From positions 1 to 8,816 of the forward strand of contig DASVES010000104.1 in the NCBI GenBank assembly GCA_036380435.1: a DNA stretch of 8,816 nt, written 5' to 3'. Shown here piece after piece: positions 1 through 7,274 of the stretch (position 1 is the first letter of the stretch; the number at the start of each line of letters is the position of its first letter). The notes beneath the pieces were generated by a model. That model saw only the letters and a program-made list of their open reading frames with translations, did no database searches and was not told where the DNA came from. The position numbers and the translations under genes are program-made. Origin of the DNA: DASQDT01 sp036380435. GTDB taxonomy: Bacteria; Acidobacteriota; Blastocatellia; Pyrinomonadales; Pyrinomonadaceae.

Positions 1-32
1 CGCACCTGCTCGTACTGCCGAAGCTCAACTAA
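1..32 (+). CDS. C-terminal tail of an upstream gene (partial)
   Basis: Reading from base 3, nine sense codons give HLLVLPKLN, followed by TAA at 30-32. Most codons end in G or C, like the real genes in the window. A stop here followed at once by a strong hairpin (41-118) and the converging end of the permease gene (125) is what the end of a plus-strand gene would look like. The fragment is too short to assign a family, and chance cannot be excluded. Confidence 0.3.
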   Translation, partial: HLLVLPKLN

Positions 33-40
33 CGGCAGAA

Positions 41-118
41 AGGGTAAGGGGTAAAGGGGAAGGGGTAAGGGAAAGACAACTTCTTTTCCCTTACCCCTTC
101 CCCTTTACCCCTTACCCT
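41..118. repeat. Long perfect inverted repeat with G-run arms, possible bidirectional terminator
   Basis: The arms 41-74 and 85-118 are perfect reverse complements over 34 bp, separated by a 10-nt loop. The left arm is almost all purine, with five G-runs (42-44, 48-51, 56-59, 62-65, 69-71) spaced by 2-4 nt, and the right arm carries the matching C-runs. The element almost fills the gap between the stop at 32 and the permease stop at 125. A hairpin this long would fold in RNA made from either strand, so it could end or stabilise both converging transcripts. No clean U-tract follows it in either direction, so it is not a textbook rho-independent terminator. The inverted repeat is certain; its role is inferred. 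Confidence 0.9.
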
Positions 119-124
119 CTTCCT

Positions 125-942
125 TCACCCCGTGCGCTTGAGCTTGCCCGTGCGCTTGGCCCACGTCTCGACGAGGCCGAAGACGTAGAGGCCGAGCGGG
201 ATCATGGCCGCGCCCATCACCGCGAGCACGAGGAGTTCCGGCACGACTTCCGAGAGCGGCGCGCCGGCTTGCGGCCCCTCGCCCGCGCCCTCGATGCCGA
301 GCAGCTTGCGGCTGGCGCGCAGGGCGTAGGTCGCCGGCGAGATGGCCGCCAGCGGCTGGAGCCAGCCGGGCAACACCTCGACGGGGTAGTAGACGCCCGA
401 GACGAGCAGCAGTATCCCCTGAAAGATGTTCGTCGCCTCGGCCCCGCGCTCGGGACTCATCACGGGCAGCACCGCCGCCATCAGACCCAGTCCGACGAAG
501 GCCATGCTGCTCACCATGAGCACCACGAAGAGACCGGCGAAGTTGGCCCGCGCAAGGTCTAAGTCGATGATGAGCGACAGACCCGCGACGATGATGATCG
601 TGCGGACGACGCTGTAGGCGAGCGTGAACAGGCTCACGCCCGCCAGATGCGTCATGCGCGAGACCGGCGCCATGAAGGTGTACTCCAGCGTCCCCTCCCA
701 ACGCTCGTAGGTGATCGAGTTCGATATCTCCTGAAAGAGCACCGAGAGGAAATTCCACAAGAGCACGCCGACGAGGAGCGTCAGCGTCAGGCGACGGTCG
801 CCGGCCGCCACGCCGATGAGCGCGATGGTCGCCGAGTTGACGACCGCGTAGAAGGTGTAGACGATCACCCACGACATATACCGCCGCGTCAGGTGGTAGT
901 CGCGGAAGAAGAAGGCCCACGTCTGTCTCAATACCCTTTCCA

Positions 943-943
<1 letters not shown>
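125..943 (-). CDS. ABC-2 type transporter permease
   Basis: This 272-aa integral membrane protein should form the channel of an ABC exporter with the ATPase encoded just upstream. It shows about six hydrophobic segments, near residues 24-47, 53-72, 100-125, 134-160, 172-188 and 232-258. The ABC-2 family pattern of the fifth segment and the loop after it is present: GVYYPVEVLPGWLQ, then SPATYALRASR. The length is normal for the family (about 250-280 aa). I chose ATG at 943-941, which overlaps the ATPase stop (TGATG), so translation is probably coupled. A GGAG lies 8 nt upstream (955-952) inside the end of the ATPase gene. A GTG one codon earlier is possible but less well spaced. The substrate cannot be read from the sequence; drugs, lipids, polysaccharides and ions are all handled by this superfamily. 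Confidence 0.9.
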
Positions 944-1869
<926 letters not shown>

Positions 1870-1994
1870 CGCAATTCACCACGAAGGCTTGTGTAGGACG
1901 GTATCGGCTTTCCGAAGCGGGAAAGTGTGGACGCGGGCGCGGTTGGTGGGGCCGTTAGGCTCTATTGCGAATCATCGGTATCACCTTGCCGGGT

Positions 1995-2023
1995 AGGATA
2001 CGTGGGGCGGCGCGACTTTGCAA
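1995..2023 (-). promoter_or_regulatory. Candidate sigma70-type promoter for the ABC exporter operon
   Basis: On the minus strand TTGCAA (2023-2018) and TATCCT (2000-1995) are separated by exactly 17 nt, a good match to -35 and -10 boxes. This would put the transcript start near 1988 and give a leader of about 120 nt before the ATPase ATG at 1869. The region 1870-2160 separates two divergent genes and must contain promoters for both. I see no equally good match reading towards the plus-strand gene. The -10 box is imperfect, so this is a moderate prediction. Confidence 0.35.
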
Positions 2024-2128
2024 GGTTTTCCGCGCGTCGCCCGGTCGCTTGCTGAAGACGTTGATGTTAAAAAGACTCTCGCGCTGATGACGTTTTCGCA
2101 TAAGATTGCGGTGAACTGACTTGCGCTA

Positions 2129-2145
2129 CACTCATGTCACGAGTG
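2129..2145. promoter_or_regulatory. 17-bp imperfect palindrome just before a ribosome binding site
   Basis: CACTCATGTCACGAGTG reads the same on both strands except at one symmetric pair (2134/2140) and the centre (2137). It ends 5 nt before the Shine-Dalgarno of the exported protein gene. It could be an operator for a dimeric repressor or a small hairpin in the leader. There is no regulator in the window to match it with, and short palindromes arise by chance. Confidence 0.3.
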
Positions 2146-2150
2146 CCCAA

Positions 2151-2155
2151 AGAGG
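2151..2155 (+). promoter_or_regulatory. Ribosome binding site fixing the start at 2161
   Basis: AGAGG lies 5 nt before ATG 2161 but only 2 nt before ATG 2158, and it is inside the reading frame if ATG 2134 is used. The start at 2161 also gives a clean signal peptide (MKTVLLILFIAAAC...), so 2161 is the best start. Confidence 0.6.
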
Positions 2156-2160
2156 TGATG

Positions 2161-3387
2161 ATGAAAACTGTCCTTCTCATATTATTCATTGCGGCCGCGT
2201 GCGTTTCCACAGCGGCGCAGGACGAAGCATTACAGTTCAAGATGCCGCCCGTCCCCGAACGCGCCGCCGCGCCCGAGGGCTTCGTGCCGAAGGATTGGCG
2301 GCTGCTGGGGAAGGCCGCCGGCGACCTCAACGGCGACGGGCGCGCGGACGCCGCCGTCGTCGCCGCGCACGATGCGGAAGGCTCCGGGCCGGAGGACGTG
2401 TGGGAGGAGCCGCGCCTGCTCGTCATCGCTTTGGGCGAAGAGTCCGGGGGCTTGCGGCTGTCCGTCGCGAGCGACGCGGTGGTGCTCTGCCGCGGGTGCG
2501 GCGGCGTGTTCGGCGACCCGTTCGAGGCGATTGATGTCGAGCGCGGCACGCTCGTCATCAGACACTACTCCGGCTCGCGCGACCGCTGGGGCTTCATCGA
2601 CCGCTTCCGCTTACAGGACGGACGCTGGACGCACATCGGCGCCACCGAGAGACACACCGACACGCTCGACTGCTCATACTTCGAGGAGCGCGACGCCAAC
2701 CTCATCACGGGGCTTGTAATCGAGAGCGGCAAGATGGGGCGCAGTTCCTACAACCGCACGTTCTACGAGCTGCGGGCCGCGCTCATTGAACGTGCGCCGG
2801 CCGTGGACGGCGCGGCCTCCGCCGGCGAGTGGGGCGACCCGCACGTCGTCCGCCTCGCCGCGAAGGAGCAAGTCGCCGTCGGCACGGCGCTGTGGCGCGG
2901 CGCCGACGACGCCTCGGCGCGCCTGTCGGCCTCCTGGCGCGGCGGCGAACTCTACCTGCGCGCCGAAGTCGCGGACGACTCGGTCACGCCCGGCGACGCC
3001 GTCCGCCTCATCTCCAAAACGGGGCAGGTGGTCAGGCCCGTCGAGATGAAGAGCGCGCCGCGCGAGGGCGGCTATGCGGTCGAGGCGCGCTACACACTGA
3101 AGTCGCTGGGGCTGGAGGAACTTGAGGCGCAGATACGCGAGCTGAGGGGATACGCGGCCGACAAGGACATCAGCGGCGACCTGCCGCTGCGCGTCTCCGT
3201 CGAGGTCATAGACGAGGACGCGGGGCAGAAGACTGCTTCCGTCCTCTCGACAAGCCGCGGCGGGCGCAAGTACCCGGCGCGTGTGCGCCTCACCAGACAC
3301 GCGGGCCTGCCACTGCTCTCGGACTTCGACCGCGAGAGCAGCGGCGACGTGCTCCCGCCACCCGGCTTCGGCGTCGCCCGGCCGTAA
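2161..3387 (+). CDS. Exported protein: FG-GAP/Ca-loop-like domain plus CBM9/DOMON-like domain
   Basis: This is a 408-aa protein of unknown function. Residues 1-19 form a Sec signal peptide (MKTVLLILFIAAACVSTAA) with likely cleavage before Gln20. The Cys inside it lacks a proper lipobox, so I do not call a lipoprotein. Domain 1 (about 40-170) has a calcium-type loop DLNGDGRAD (55-63, with Asp55, Asn57, Asp59 and Asp63 spaced like a calmodulin or dockerin loop), then LCRGCGGVFGDPF with Cys110 and Cys113. As I recall, this resembles a family of small exported FG-GAP-like proteins. Domain 2 (about 205-380) opens with APAVDGAASAGEW and continues with LYLRAEVADDSVTPGDAV and YAVEARYTLKSLG. This is the layout of CBM9/DOMON-like beta-sandwiches that bind sugars or haem. 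The domain calls are from pattern only, without a search. The gene stands alone, with a divergent operon upstream and a convergent one downstream. Confidence 0.85.
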   Translation: MKTVLLILFIAAACVSTAAQDEALQFKMPPVPERAAAPEGFVPKDWRLLGKAAGDLNGDGRADAAVVAAHDAEGSGPEDVWEEPRLLVIALGEESGGLRLSVASDAVVLCRGCGGVFGDPFEAIDVERGTLVIRHYSGSRDRWGFIDRFRLQDGRWTHIGATERHTDTLDCSYFEERDANLITGLVIESGKMGRSSYNRTFYELRAALIERAPAVDGAASAGEWGDPHVVRLAAKEQVAVGTALWRGADDASARLSASWRGGELYLRAEVADDSVTPGDAVRLISKTGQVVRPVEMKSAPREGGYAVEARYTLKSLGLEELEAQIRELRGYAADKDISGDLPLRVSVEVIDEDAGQKTASVLSTSRGGRKYPARVRLTRHAGLPLLSDFDRESSGDVLPPPGFGVARP

Positions 3388-3413
3388 ATCAAAGGATGAA
3401 GGATGAGGGCACG

Positions 3414-3505
3414 CACAGTACCGCGAGCGGTAGCGAGCGGGTGTGCGTACTCTGGCAAGGCGTGACCTACAGCCGCACCCGCTCGCTACCGCTCGCGGTA
3501 CTGTG
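3414..3505. repeat. Perfect 30-bp inverted repeat between convergent genes
   Basis: The arms 3414-3443 and 3476-3505 are perfect reverse complements over 30 bp, with a 32-nt loop. Each arm contains a direct duplication of a 10-mer (GCGAGCGGTA followed by GCGAGCGG), so the arm itself looks built by duplication. The element occupies most of the gap between the stop at 3387 and the aminotransferase stop at 3515, where a two-way terminator or a REP-like element would sit. No U-tract and no target-site duplication are visible. The role is inferred. Confidence 0.9.
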
Positions 3506-3514
3506 TCGCGCTTA

Positions 3515-4843
3515 CTACGTGGGTAGTCCCTTCGTGGCGACGCGCTTCATCACTTCGCAGAAGCGGTCGAGTTCGTTGAGGGTCGTGTAGACGTTGGGCG
3601 TGATGCGCAGGCCACGGAATTCTTCGTGGACGATGGGCGTGGTGAAAATCTTGTGCGCGCCCATCAGGTGCGCGCCGAGCGCGCCGGGTTCGACGCCTTC
3701 GATCTCCACGGTCGCGATGGCGCACGACTGCCGCTCGTCAAACGAGGTGTGGAAGCGCACGCGCGGCACGTCCTTTAATTGATTCATCCAGTGGCGCGCA
3801 AGAAATCGCAGACGCGCCTCCTTGCGCGCGGGGCCGAGGCCGCGGTGGAAGAGGATGGCTTCGCCGATGGCGAGGCGGGGCGCGGCCGAGTGGGTGCCGA
3901 TCTCCTCGAACTTGCGAATGTCCGTGTCCTGCTTGCCGTCGGCCGCCATCAGCGGCCACACCTTCGCAATCTTGTCCCGCTTCACGTAGAGCAGCCCCGC
4001 GCCCTTCGGCGCGTAGAGCCACTTGTGCAGGGAAGAAGCGAAGTAGTCGCAACTGAGGCGGTCGCGGCTGAAGTCGAACTGCGCGAAGGAGTGCGCGCCA
4101 TCGACGACCGTCTCTATCCCGCGCGCGCGGGCCATCTCGCAGACCTCGCGGACGGGCGTGATCTGGCCCGTGATGTTGATCTGGTGCGAAACGAGCAGGA
4201 GGCGCGTGCGTGGCGTGACTGCGCGCTCGAAGGCGGCCGTGATCTCCGAGGGGTTCTTTGGCGCGAGCGGAATCTTCACGAGCTTGAGGCGGACGCCGTC
4301 GCGCCGCTCGCGCTGGCGGAGCGTGGTGAGCATGCGCGGGTAGTCCTGCGTGGTCGAAAGAATCTCGTCGCCGGGTTTGAAATCGAAGCCGAACAGTAAA
4401 GCCTCCAACGACTCCGACGCGTTGCGCGTGATGGCGATCTCCTCGCGGTCGCAGCCGAAGAGTTCGGCGAGACCCGTGCGAATCGTCTCCGACTGCGGCT
4501 CCAGAATCTGCCACATCGTGTAGGCGGTGGCGTCCTCCTGCTGCCAGATGTAACGCACCAGCGCCTCGGTGACGATGCGGGGGGAGGGCGAGACGCCGCC
4601 GTTGTTGAGGTTGACGATTCCGCGCGTCACGGTGAACGCCTGCTGGATGCTGAACCAGAAGTCCTCGTCGCGCGCGGCCTCCTCCGGCGTGAGGTGCGCG
4701 ACGCGGCGCGAAGCAGCCTCCACGTCTCCCAGCAACGAGGCCACCGCCGGCGACGCGAGCGTGGCGAGGCCGACGCCCTGACCGACGGCGGACAGGAAGC
4801 GGCGGCGGTTGACGGAAATTTTGCTGCGGTTGCTTTCTCTCAT
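3515..4843 (-). CDS. Tat-exported class V aminotransferase-like PLP enzyme (isopenicillin N epimerase-like)
   Basis: This 442-aa enzyme belongs to the aminotransferase class V / cysteine desulfurase fold, which covers transaminases, desulfurases and epimerases. The N-terminus has a twin-arginine signal, NRRRFLSAVGQGVGLATLA (about 12-30), so the protein is likely exported folded with its cofactor. Key fold residues are visible: the substrate-side loop NLNNGGVSP (79-87), Asp248 in VVDGAHSF (pairs with the pyridine nitrogen) and Lys274 in SSLHKWLYAPKGAG (the lysine that binds pyridoxal phosphate). The catalytic set therefore looks complete. I chose ATG at 4843, because a strong GAGGAG (4855-4850) lies 6 nt upstream. 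An ATG ten codons earlier (4873) would overlap the end of the GH97 gene. The gap to that gene is only 19 bp, so the two are an operon. The true substrate is unknown; 'epimerase-like' reflects resemblance, not proof. Confidence 0.9.
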   Translation of the reverse strand: MRESNRSKISVNRRRFLSAVGQGVGLATLASPAVASLLGDVEAASRRVAHLTPEEAARDEDFWFSIQQAFTVTRGIVNLNNGGVSPSPRIVTEALVRYIWQQEDATAYTMWQILEPQSETIRTGLAELFGCDREEIAITRNASESLEALLFGFDFKPGDEILSTTQDYPRMLTTLRQRERRDGVRLKLVKIPLAPKNPSEITAAFERAVTPRTRLLLVSHQINITGQITPVREVCEMARARGIETVVDGAHSFAQFDFSRDRLSCDYFASSLHKWLYAPKGAGLLYVKRDKIAKVWPLMAADGKQDTDIRKFEEIGTHSAAPRLAIGEAILFHRGLGPARKEARLRFLARHWMNQLKDVPRVRFHTSFDERQSCAIATVEIEGVEPGALGAHLMGAHKIFTTPIVHEEFRGLRITPNVYTTLNELDRFCEVMKRVATKGLPT

Positions 4844-4849
4844 AGCGTG

Positions 4850-4855
4850 CTCCTC
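4850..4855 (-). promoter_or_regulatory. Strong ribosome binding site deciding the aminotransferase start
   Basis: GAGGAG on the minus strand lies 6 nt before ATG 4843 and after the GH97 stop (4865-4863). It selects 4843 over the in-frame ATG at 4873. Confidence 0.75.
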
Positions 4856-4862
4856 GCGGAAG

Positions 4863-7016
4863 TTAATCGGCATAGGGTTTCAACTTCCTCATGTCCTCGG
4901 CCGTCGCCGGCTTCAAACTGACCGCCGCGCCGCCGCCCGGCGCCAGCTTGAGCTTGAGCACCGTGCGATTGTCCACCAGATAACTCTGAATCTTGTACGC
5001 CATCGGGTTGCGCTCCCAGTGCGCGTCGTCGGCGTCGGCGTAGACGGTGGCGACGTAGCGGCGGCCCGCGGCGAGATGGCTCAAGGGGACGCTGGCGGTG
5101 CGCGCCTCCTCATCCGTGATCGCGCCGACGTACCACTCTTCACGGCCGCGCGCCCTTCGCGCGACGCTCAGGTAGTCGCCCGGCTCGGCCTCAAGGATGC
5201 GCGTCTCGTCCCAATCGACGCCAACGTCCTTGATGAACTGGAAGGCGTCCAGATGCTTCTCGTAGTTCTCGGGCAGGTCGGCGGCCATCTGGAGCGGGCT
5301 GTAGAGGGTGACGTAGAGGGCGAGCTGCTTGGCGAGCGTGGTGTGTACTTGTTCCTTCTTGCCCGGCTGGTAGTAGTCCATCTTGATCTGGAAGATGCCG
5401 GGCGTGTAGTCCATCGGCCCGCCCATGAGGCGCGTGAAGGGCAGGATCGTTTCGTGGTCGGGCGGGTTGCCCGCGCTCCACGCGTTGAACTCGTTGCCGC
5501 GCGCGGCCTCGTTGGCGAGCCAGTTCGGGTAGGTGCGGTGCAGACCCGTGGGGCGAACGGATTCGTGCGCGTTGAGCATGATCTTGTAGGCGGCGGTCTT
5601 CTCGGCGACGCGGACAAAGTGATTAACCATCCACTGGCCGTCGTGCCACTCGCCGCGCGGGATGATGCGGCCGACGTAGCCGGTCTTGACGGCGTCGTAG
5701 CCGTGCCTCTTCATAAAGCGATAGGCGTCGTCCATCCGCCGCTCGTAGTTCGTCACCGACGAAGAGGTCTCGTGGTGCATGATGAGCTTGACGCCTTTCG
5801 ACGCCGCGTAGGTGTGCAGCTCCTCGACGTTGAAGTCCGGGTAGGGCGTGACGAAGTCGAAGACTTCCTCCTTCCAGTTGCCGAACCAGTCCTCCCAGCC
5901 GACGTTCCAGCCCTCGACGAGCACGCCCGAGAAGCCGTGCGCGGCGGCGAAGTCGATGTAGCGCCGGGTGCGCGCCGTGGTCGCGCCGTGGCGGCCGTTG
6001 GGCTTGAGCTTCGACCAGTCCGTCTCCGAGAGCTTGATGTTGCCGGTGTCGGCGTAATTCCACGAAGACTTGTTCGGGACGTGCATCTCCCACCAGATGC
6101 CGACGTACTTGATGGGCTTAATCCAACTCGTGTCAGCAATCTTCGACGGCTCGTTCAGATTCAGGATGAGCCGTGACGAGAGGATTTGGCCCGCGCGGTC
6201 GCTGACGACGACGGTGCGCCACGGCGTCCGAGCTGGCGCCTGCAAGTAAGCCTTATTGCCGACGGGGTCGGGCGTGAGATAGGAAGTGAGGCCGAAGGTC
6301 TGGCGGTTGACCGACAAAAGCATGCCGGGATAGCCGACGAGCGCGGCCTCGTGGAGATTGATGTAGAGGCCGTCGGCCGTCTTCATCATCAAAGGCGTCT
6401 GTACGAGGTTGGCGGCGATGAAGGTGCGTGTGGCGATCTCCTGCGAAGCCTTGCCGCGCTCGGCGTCGATCTCGGAGAGGCGCGTCGTGGAGTAGGCGTA
6501 CTCGTTCGTGTCGTAGTCGCCGGGAATCCAGAAGGTCTTGTGGTCGCCGGCGAGGTTGAACTCGGTGCGCTCGTCCGTGACGGTGAAGTAGCGCAAGTGT
6601 TCCTGCTCGGGGAACTCGTAGCGGAAGCCGAGTCCGTCGTCGAAGAGGCGGAAGCGAAGGATGAGCGTCCGCTCTTTCGGGCCGGGCTGGCGGAGCGTGA
6701 CGGCCAGCTCGCGGTAGTTGTTGCGGATGCGCCGCTCCTCGCCCCACACCGTCTCCCACGTCTCGTCCGTCACGGCCGTGTCTGACTTCGCCACGGTGAA
6801 GCCTTTGGTGAGCGCGGGCTGGTCTTTCAGCTCCATGCCGAGCCGGCTCTTGCGGACGACGCTCTTGCCGGCGAACGAGAGTTCGTAAGCCGGCTCGCCG
6901 TCGGCCGTCAGCGAAAAGACGAGCGAAAGTTTTCCGTTCGGCGACTGGACGGTCTGCGCGGAGGCGCACAGGCTCAGGATGAGCAGGAGGAAGACAATTA
7001 ACAGTATCTTTCGCAC
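4863..7016 (-). CDS. GH97 family glycoside hydrolase, SusB-like inverting alpha-glucosidase type
   Basis: This 717-aa secreted enzyme should cleave terminal sugars, most likely glucose, from alpha-glucans in the periplasm. A Sec signal peptide covers about 1-20 (ending LCASA before Gln21). An N-terminal beta-domain (about 22-290) is followed by a TIM barrel (about 300-580) and a C-terminal beta-domain. GH97 hallmarks are GVLVEGWNVGWEDW (364-377), LIMHHETSS (411-419), LNAHESVRPTGLHRTYPN (481-498) and ANEAARGNEF (501-510). Glu416, Glu485, Glu503 and Glu509 have the same spacing that I recall for Glu439, Glu508, Glu526 and Glu532 of the Bacteroides enzyme SusB (bases, calcium ligand and acid); Glu172 fits SusB Glu194. 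The position of the retaining-type Asp nucleophile reads VKTGYVG, without Asp, so an inverting mechanism is predicted. The start is GTG at 7016; a G-rich GAGGGGGG lies about 11 nt upstream, which is rather long. It is the first gene of the operon with the aminotransferase. No SusC/SusD genes are in view. Confidence 0.95.
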   Translation of the reverse strand: MRKILLIVFLLLILSLCASAQTVQSPNGKLSLVFSLTADGEPAYELSFAGKSVVRKSRLGMELKDQPALTKGFTVAKSDTAVTDETWETVWGEERRIRNNYRELAVTLRQPGPKERTLILRFRLFDDGLGFRYEFPEQEHLRYFTVTDERTEFNLAGDHKTFWIPGDYDTNEYAYSTTRLSEIDAERGKASQEIATRTFIAANLVQTPLMMKTADGLYINLHEAALVGYPGMLLSVNRQTFGLTSYLTPDPVGNKAYLQAPARTPWRTVVVSDRAGQILSSRLILNLNEPSKIADTSWIKPIKYVGIWWEMHVPNKSSWNYADTGNIKLSETDWSKLKPNGRHGATTARTRRYIDFAAAHGFSGVLVEGWNVGWEDWFGNWKEEVFDFVTPYPDFNVEELHTYAASKGVKLIMHHETSSSVTNYERRMDDAYRFMKRHGYDAVKTGYVGRIIPRGEWHDGQWMVNHFVRVAEKTAAYKIMLNAHESVRPTGLHRTYPNWLANEAARGNEFNAWSAGNPPDHETILPFTRLMGGPMDYTPGIFQIKMDYYQPGKKEQVHTTLAKQLALYVTLYSPLQMAADLPENYEKHLDAFQFIKDVGVDWDETRILEAEPGDYLSVARRARGREEWYVGAITDEEARTASVPLSHLAAGRRYVATVYADADDAHWERNPMAYKIQSYLVDNRTVLKLKLAPGGGAAVSLKPATAEDMRKLKPYAD

Positions 7017-7094
7017 GGTATGATTAACCCCCCTCGCAGTAATCGAAGGCCGAAGTGTTTCTGTAGGGGCAGGGCAAGTTCTCGGGGTAGGGCA

Positions 7095-7165
7095 AAGGCA
7101 GTAGCCCGACCGTGAGGGAGGGCGTCACGTCGAGGCGCCCTGCCTCACGGTCGGGCTACTGCCTT
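7095..7165. repeat. 30-bp inverted repeat (one mismatch) between tandem genes
   Basis: The outer arms 7095-7117 and 7143-7165 match perfectly over 23 bp. After one G/G mismatch (7118/7142) a further 6 bp pair (7119-7124 with 7136-7141), leaving an 11-nt loop. It lies between the end of the amidohydrolase gene (7275) and the start of GH97 (7016), which run in the same direction. It could therefore end the amidohydrolase transcript and insulate GH97, whose promoter would then have to lie in about 7017-7094; I see no convincing boxes there. Its sequence is unrelated to the other two hairpins. The function is inferred. Confidence 0.9.
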
Positions 7166-7204
7166 GCGCGCGCCTCCGTTGAAATCTCGAATCAGCACTT
7201 TCTT

Positions 7205-7231
7205 CATCCTGCCTATTCTGTCCATCCATGT
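7205..7231. repeat. Degenerate 9-bp triplet repeat in the AT-richer intergenic stretch
   Basis: Three adjacent 9-mers, CATCCTGCC, TATTCTGTC and CATCCATGT, share a CATCCTG-like core. They lie in the part of the 7166-7274 spacer that is clearly poorer in G+C than its surroundings. I see no gene in this spacer. It may be the remnant of a dispersed intergenic repeat, or chance. Confidence 0.25.
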
Positions 7232-7274
7232 TAATTGCTTCCATTGCCATGCCCCTACATATTTAACGATGCCG

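Noticed and set aside
41..118. CRISPR array or tandem repeat array
   Set aside because: The G-runs are irregular and there is one inverted copy, with no regular repeats and spacers.
2134..2160. Earlier ATG (2134) as start of the exported protein
   Set aside because: It would put polar residues before the signal peptide, has no ribosome site of its own and lies in the palindrome.
2161..2230. Lipoprotein signal on the exported protein
   Set aside because: The Cys in the signal peptide follows Ala-Ala-Ala without the usual Leu/Val at -3, and a normal Ala-Ala/Gln cleavage site lies just after.
2674..3300. Minus-strand open frame (208 codons) opposite the exported protein
   Set aside because: The plus strand carries a signal peptide, a ribosome site and domain motifs; the minus frame has none.
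3414..3505. Terminal inverted repeats of an insertion sequence
   Set aside because: Only 32 nt lie between the arms, with no transposase and no target-site duplication; at most it is a non-autonomous element.
4809..6176. Long plus-strand open frame (455 codons) opposite GH97 and the aminotransferase start
   Set aside because: It lies antisense to a clearly recognised GH97 gene. It shows no domain pattern and has the repetitive Arg/Val/Asp-rich look of a high-GC shadow frame.
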